A stretch of 7,033 bases of DNA from an uncultured Armatimonadota bacterium (lineage in GTDB: Bacteria > Armatimonadota > Armatimonadia > Armatimonadales > Armatimonadaceae), in assembly GCA_903924445.1 (NCBI GenBank), contig CAIYBQ010000025.1, forward strand, positions 1 to 7,033, read 5' to 3'. The translations under genes and the position numbers were made by a program. Numbering within the stretch: the stretch's first letter is position 1; each line of letters opens with the position of its first letter. Below are positions 6,917-7,033 of this stretch, piece after piece. The notes beneath the pieces are model-generated. The model ran no database searches. It was given only the letters and a program-made list of their open reading frames with translations, and had not been told where the DNA came from.

Positions 6917-7033
6917 CTACTTACGTCCGCGGCTGAGATCGAGGATTTCTACTTTGCGGAAGTCCACAGGATGACTCTCACTCTGAAGCGAGATGGTTCC
7001 ACGCTCGAGGAGCTTTGGCGTCCCAGGGGTCCA
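6917..7033 (-). CDS. C-terminal end of a DUF1080 / 3-keto-disaccharide hydrolase-type protein (partial)
   Basis: Only the last 38 codons and the stop (complement of 6917-6919) are in the window; the gene continues past base 7033. The tail contains G-T-I-S-L-Q-S-E-S-H-P-V-D-F-R-K-V-E-I-L-D-L, which fits the closing strands of the DUF1080 fold (typically G-x-I-x-L-Q-x-H-G-x-x-V-x-F-R-N-I-x-I). Characterised members hydrolyse 3-keto sugars, and many are secreted concanavalin-like domains. Substrate and full architecture cannot be seen here. The gene converges on the nuclease-like gene, with 6 nt between the two stop codons. Confidence 0.75.
   Translation of the reverse strand, partial: WTPGTPKLLERGTISLQSESHPVDFRKVEILDLSRGRK

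Overview
The window (about 55-60% GC by eye) reads as bacterial chromosome from an environmental, little-cultured lineage. The best guess is Armatimonadota. The main clue is the modular layout of the large secreted protein: paired 'W-N-x-x-G-S-P-F ... G-Y-W-V-R-V' repeats, then a 'GLDKEGPPS' beta module, then a FlgD-type Ig domain. I associate that combination with Armatimonadota from memory, not from a search. A DUF1080-type gene at the right edge fits Armatimonadota, Planctomycetota or Verrucomicrobiota. No phage, transposon, CRISPR, rRNA or tRNA signal is visible.

Layout. (1) 86-3235 (+) encodes a 1049-residue secreted multidomain protein with a Sec signal peptide, a histidine-rich helix that looks like a worn-down metallopeptidase centre, two related beta repeats and a C-terminal FlgD-like domain. 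(2) 3239-4171 (+) starts 3 nt after it and encodes a 310-residue lipoprotein with a combined twin-arginine and lipobox leader and three carboxypeptidase-regulatory (transthyretin-like) beta domains. The two look like an operon for exported or cell-surface proteins. (3) 4172-4402 is the only sizeable gene-free stretch. It carries a perfect 7-bp tandem repeat and probably the promoter of the next gene. (4) 4403-5830 (+) encodes a complete phosphoglucomutase/phosphomannomutase with all four active-site loops. (5) 5837-6910 (+) begins 6 nt after that stop and encodes a membrane-anchored or secreted relative of the DNA/RNA non-specific (beta-beta-alpha-metal) endonucleases. (6) 6917-7033 (-) is the C-terminal end of a convergent gene of the DUF1080/3-keto-disaccharide hydrolase type, cut by the window edge.

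The most unusual observation is in gene 5. Its whole nuclease fold is recognisable, but the catalytic 'DRGH' is replaced by I-P-L-Q, the usual metal-binding Asn appears to be Thr, and the NxxPQ glutamine is Ser. It therefore looks like a conserved, non-catalytic (pseudo-enzyme) version of an exported nuclease, placed directly behind a sugar-phosphate mutase. The large secreted protein also carries a zinc-peptidase-like signature without a standard HExxH. The rest is ordinary metabolic and cell-envelope content, and no defence system or other recognisable novel system is evident.
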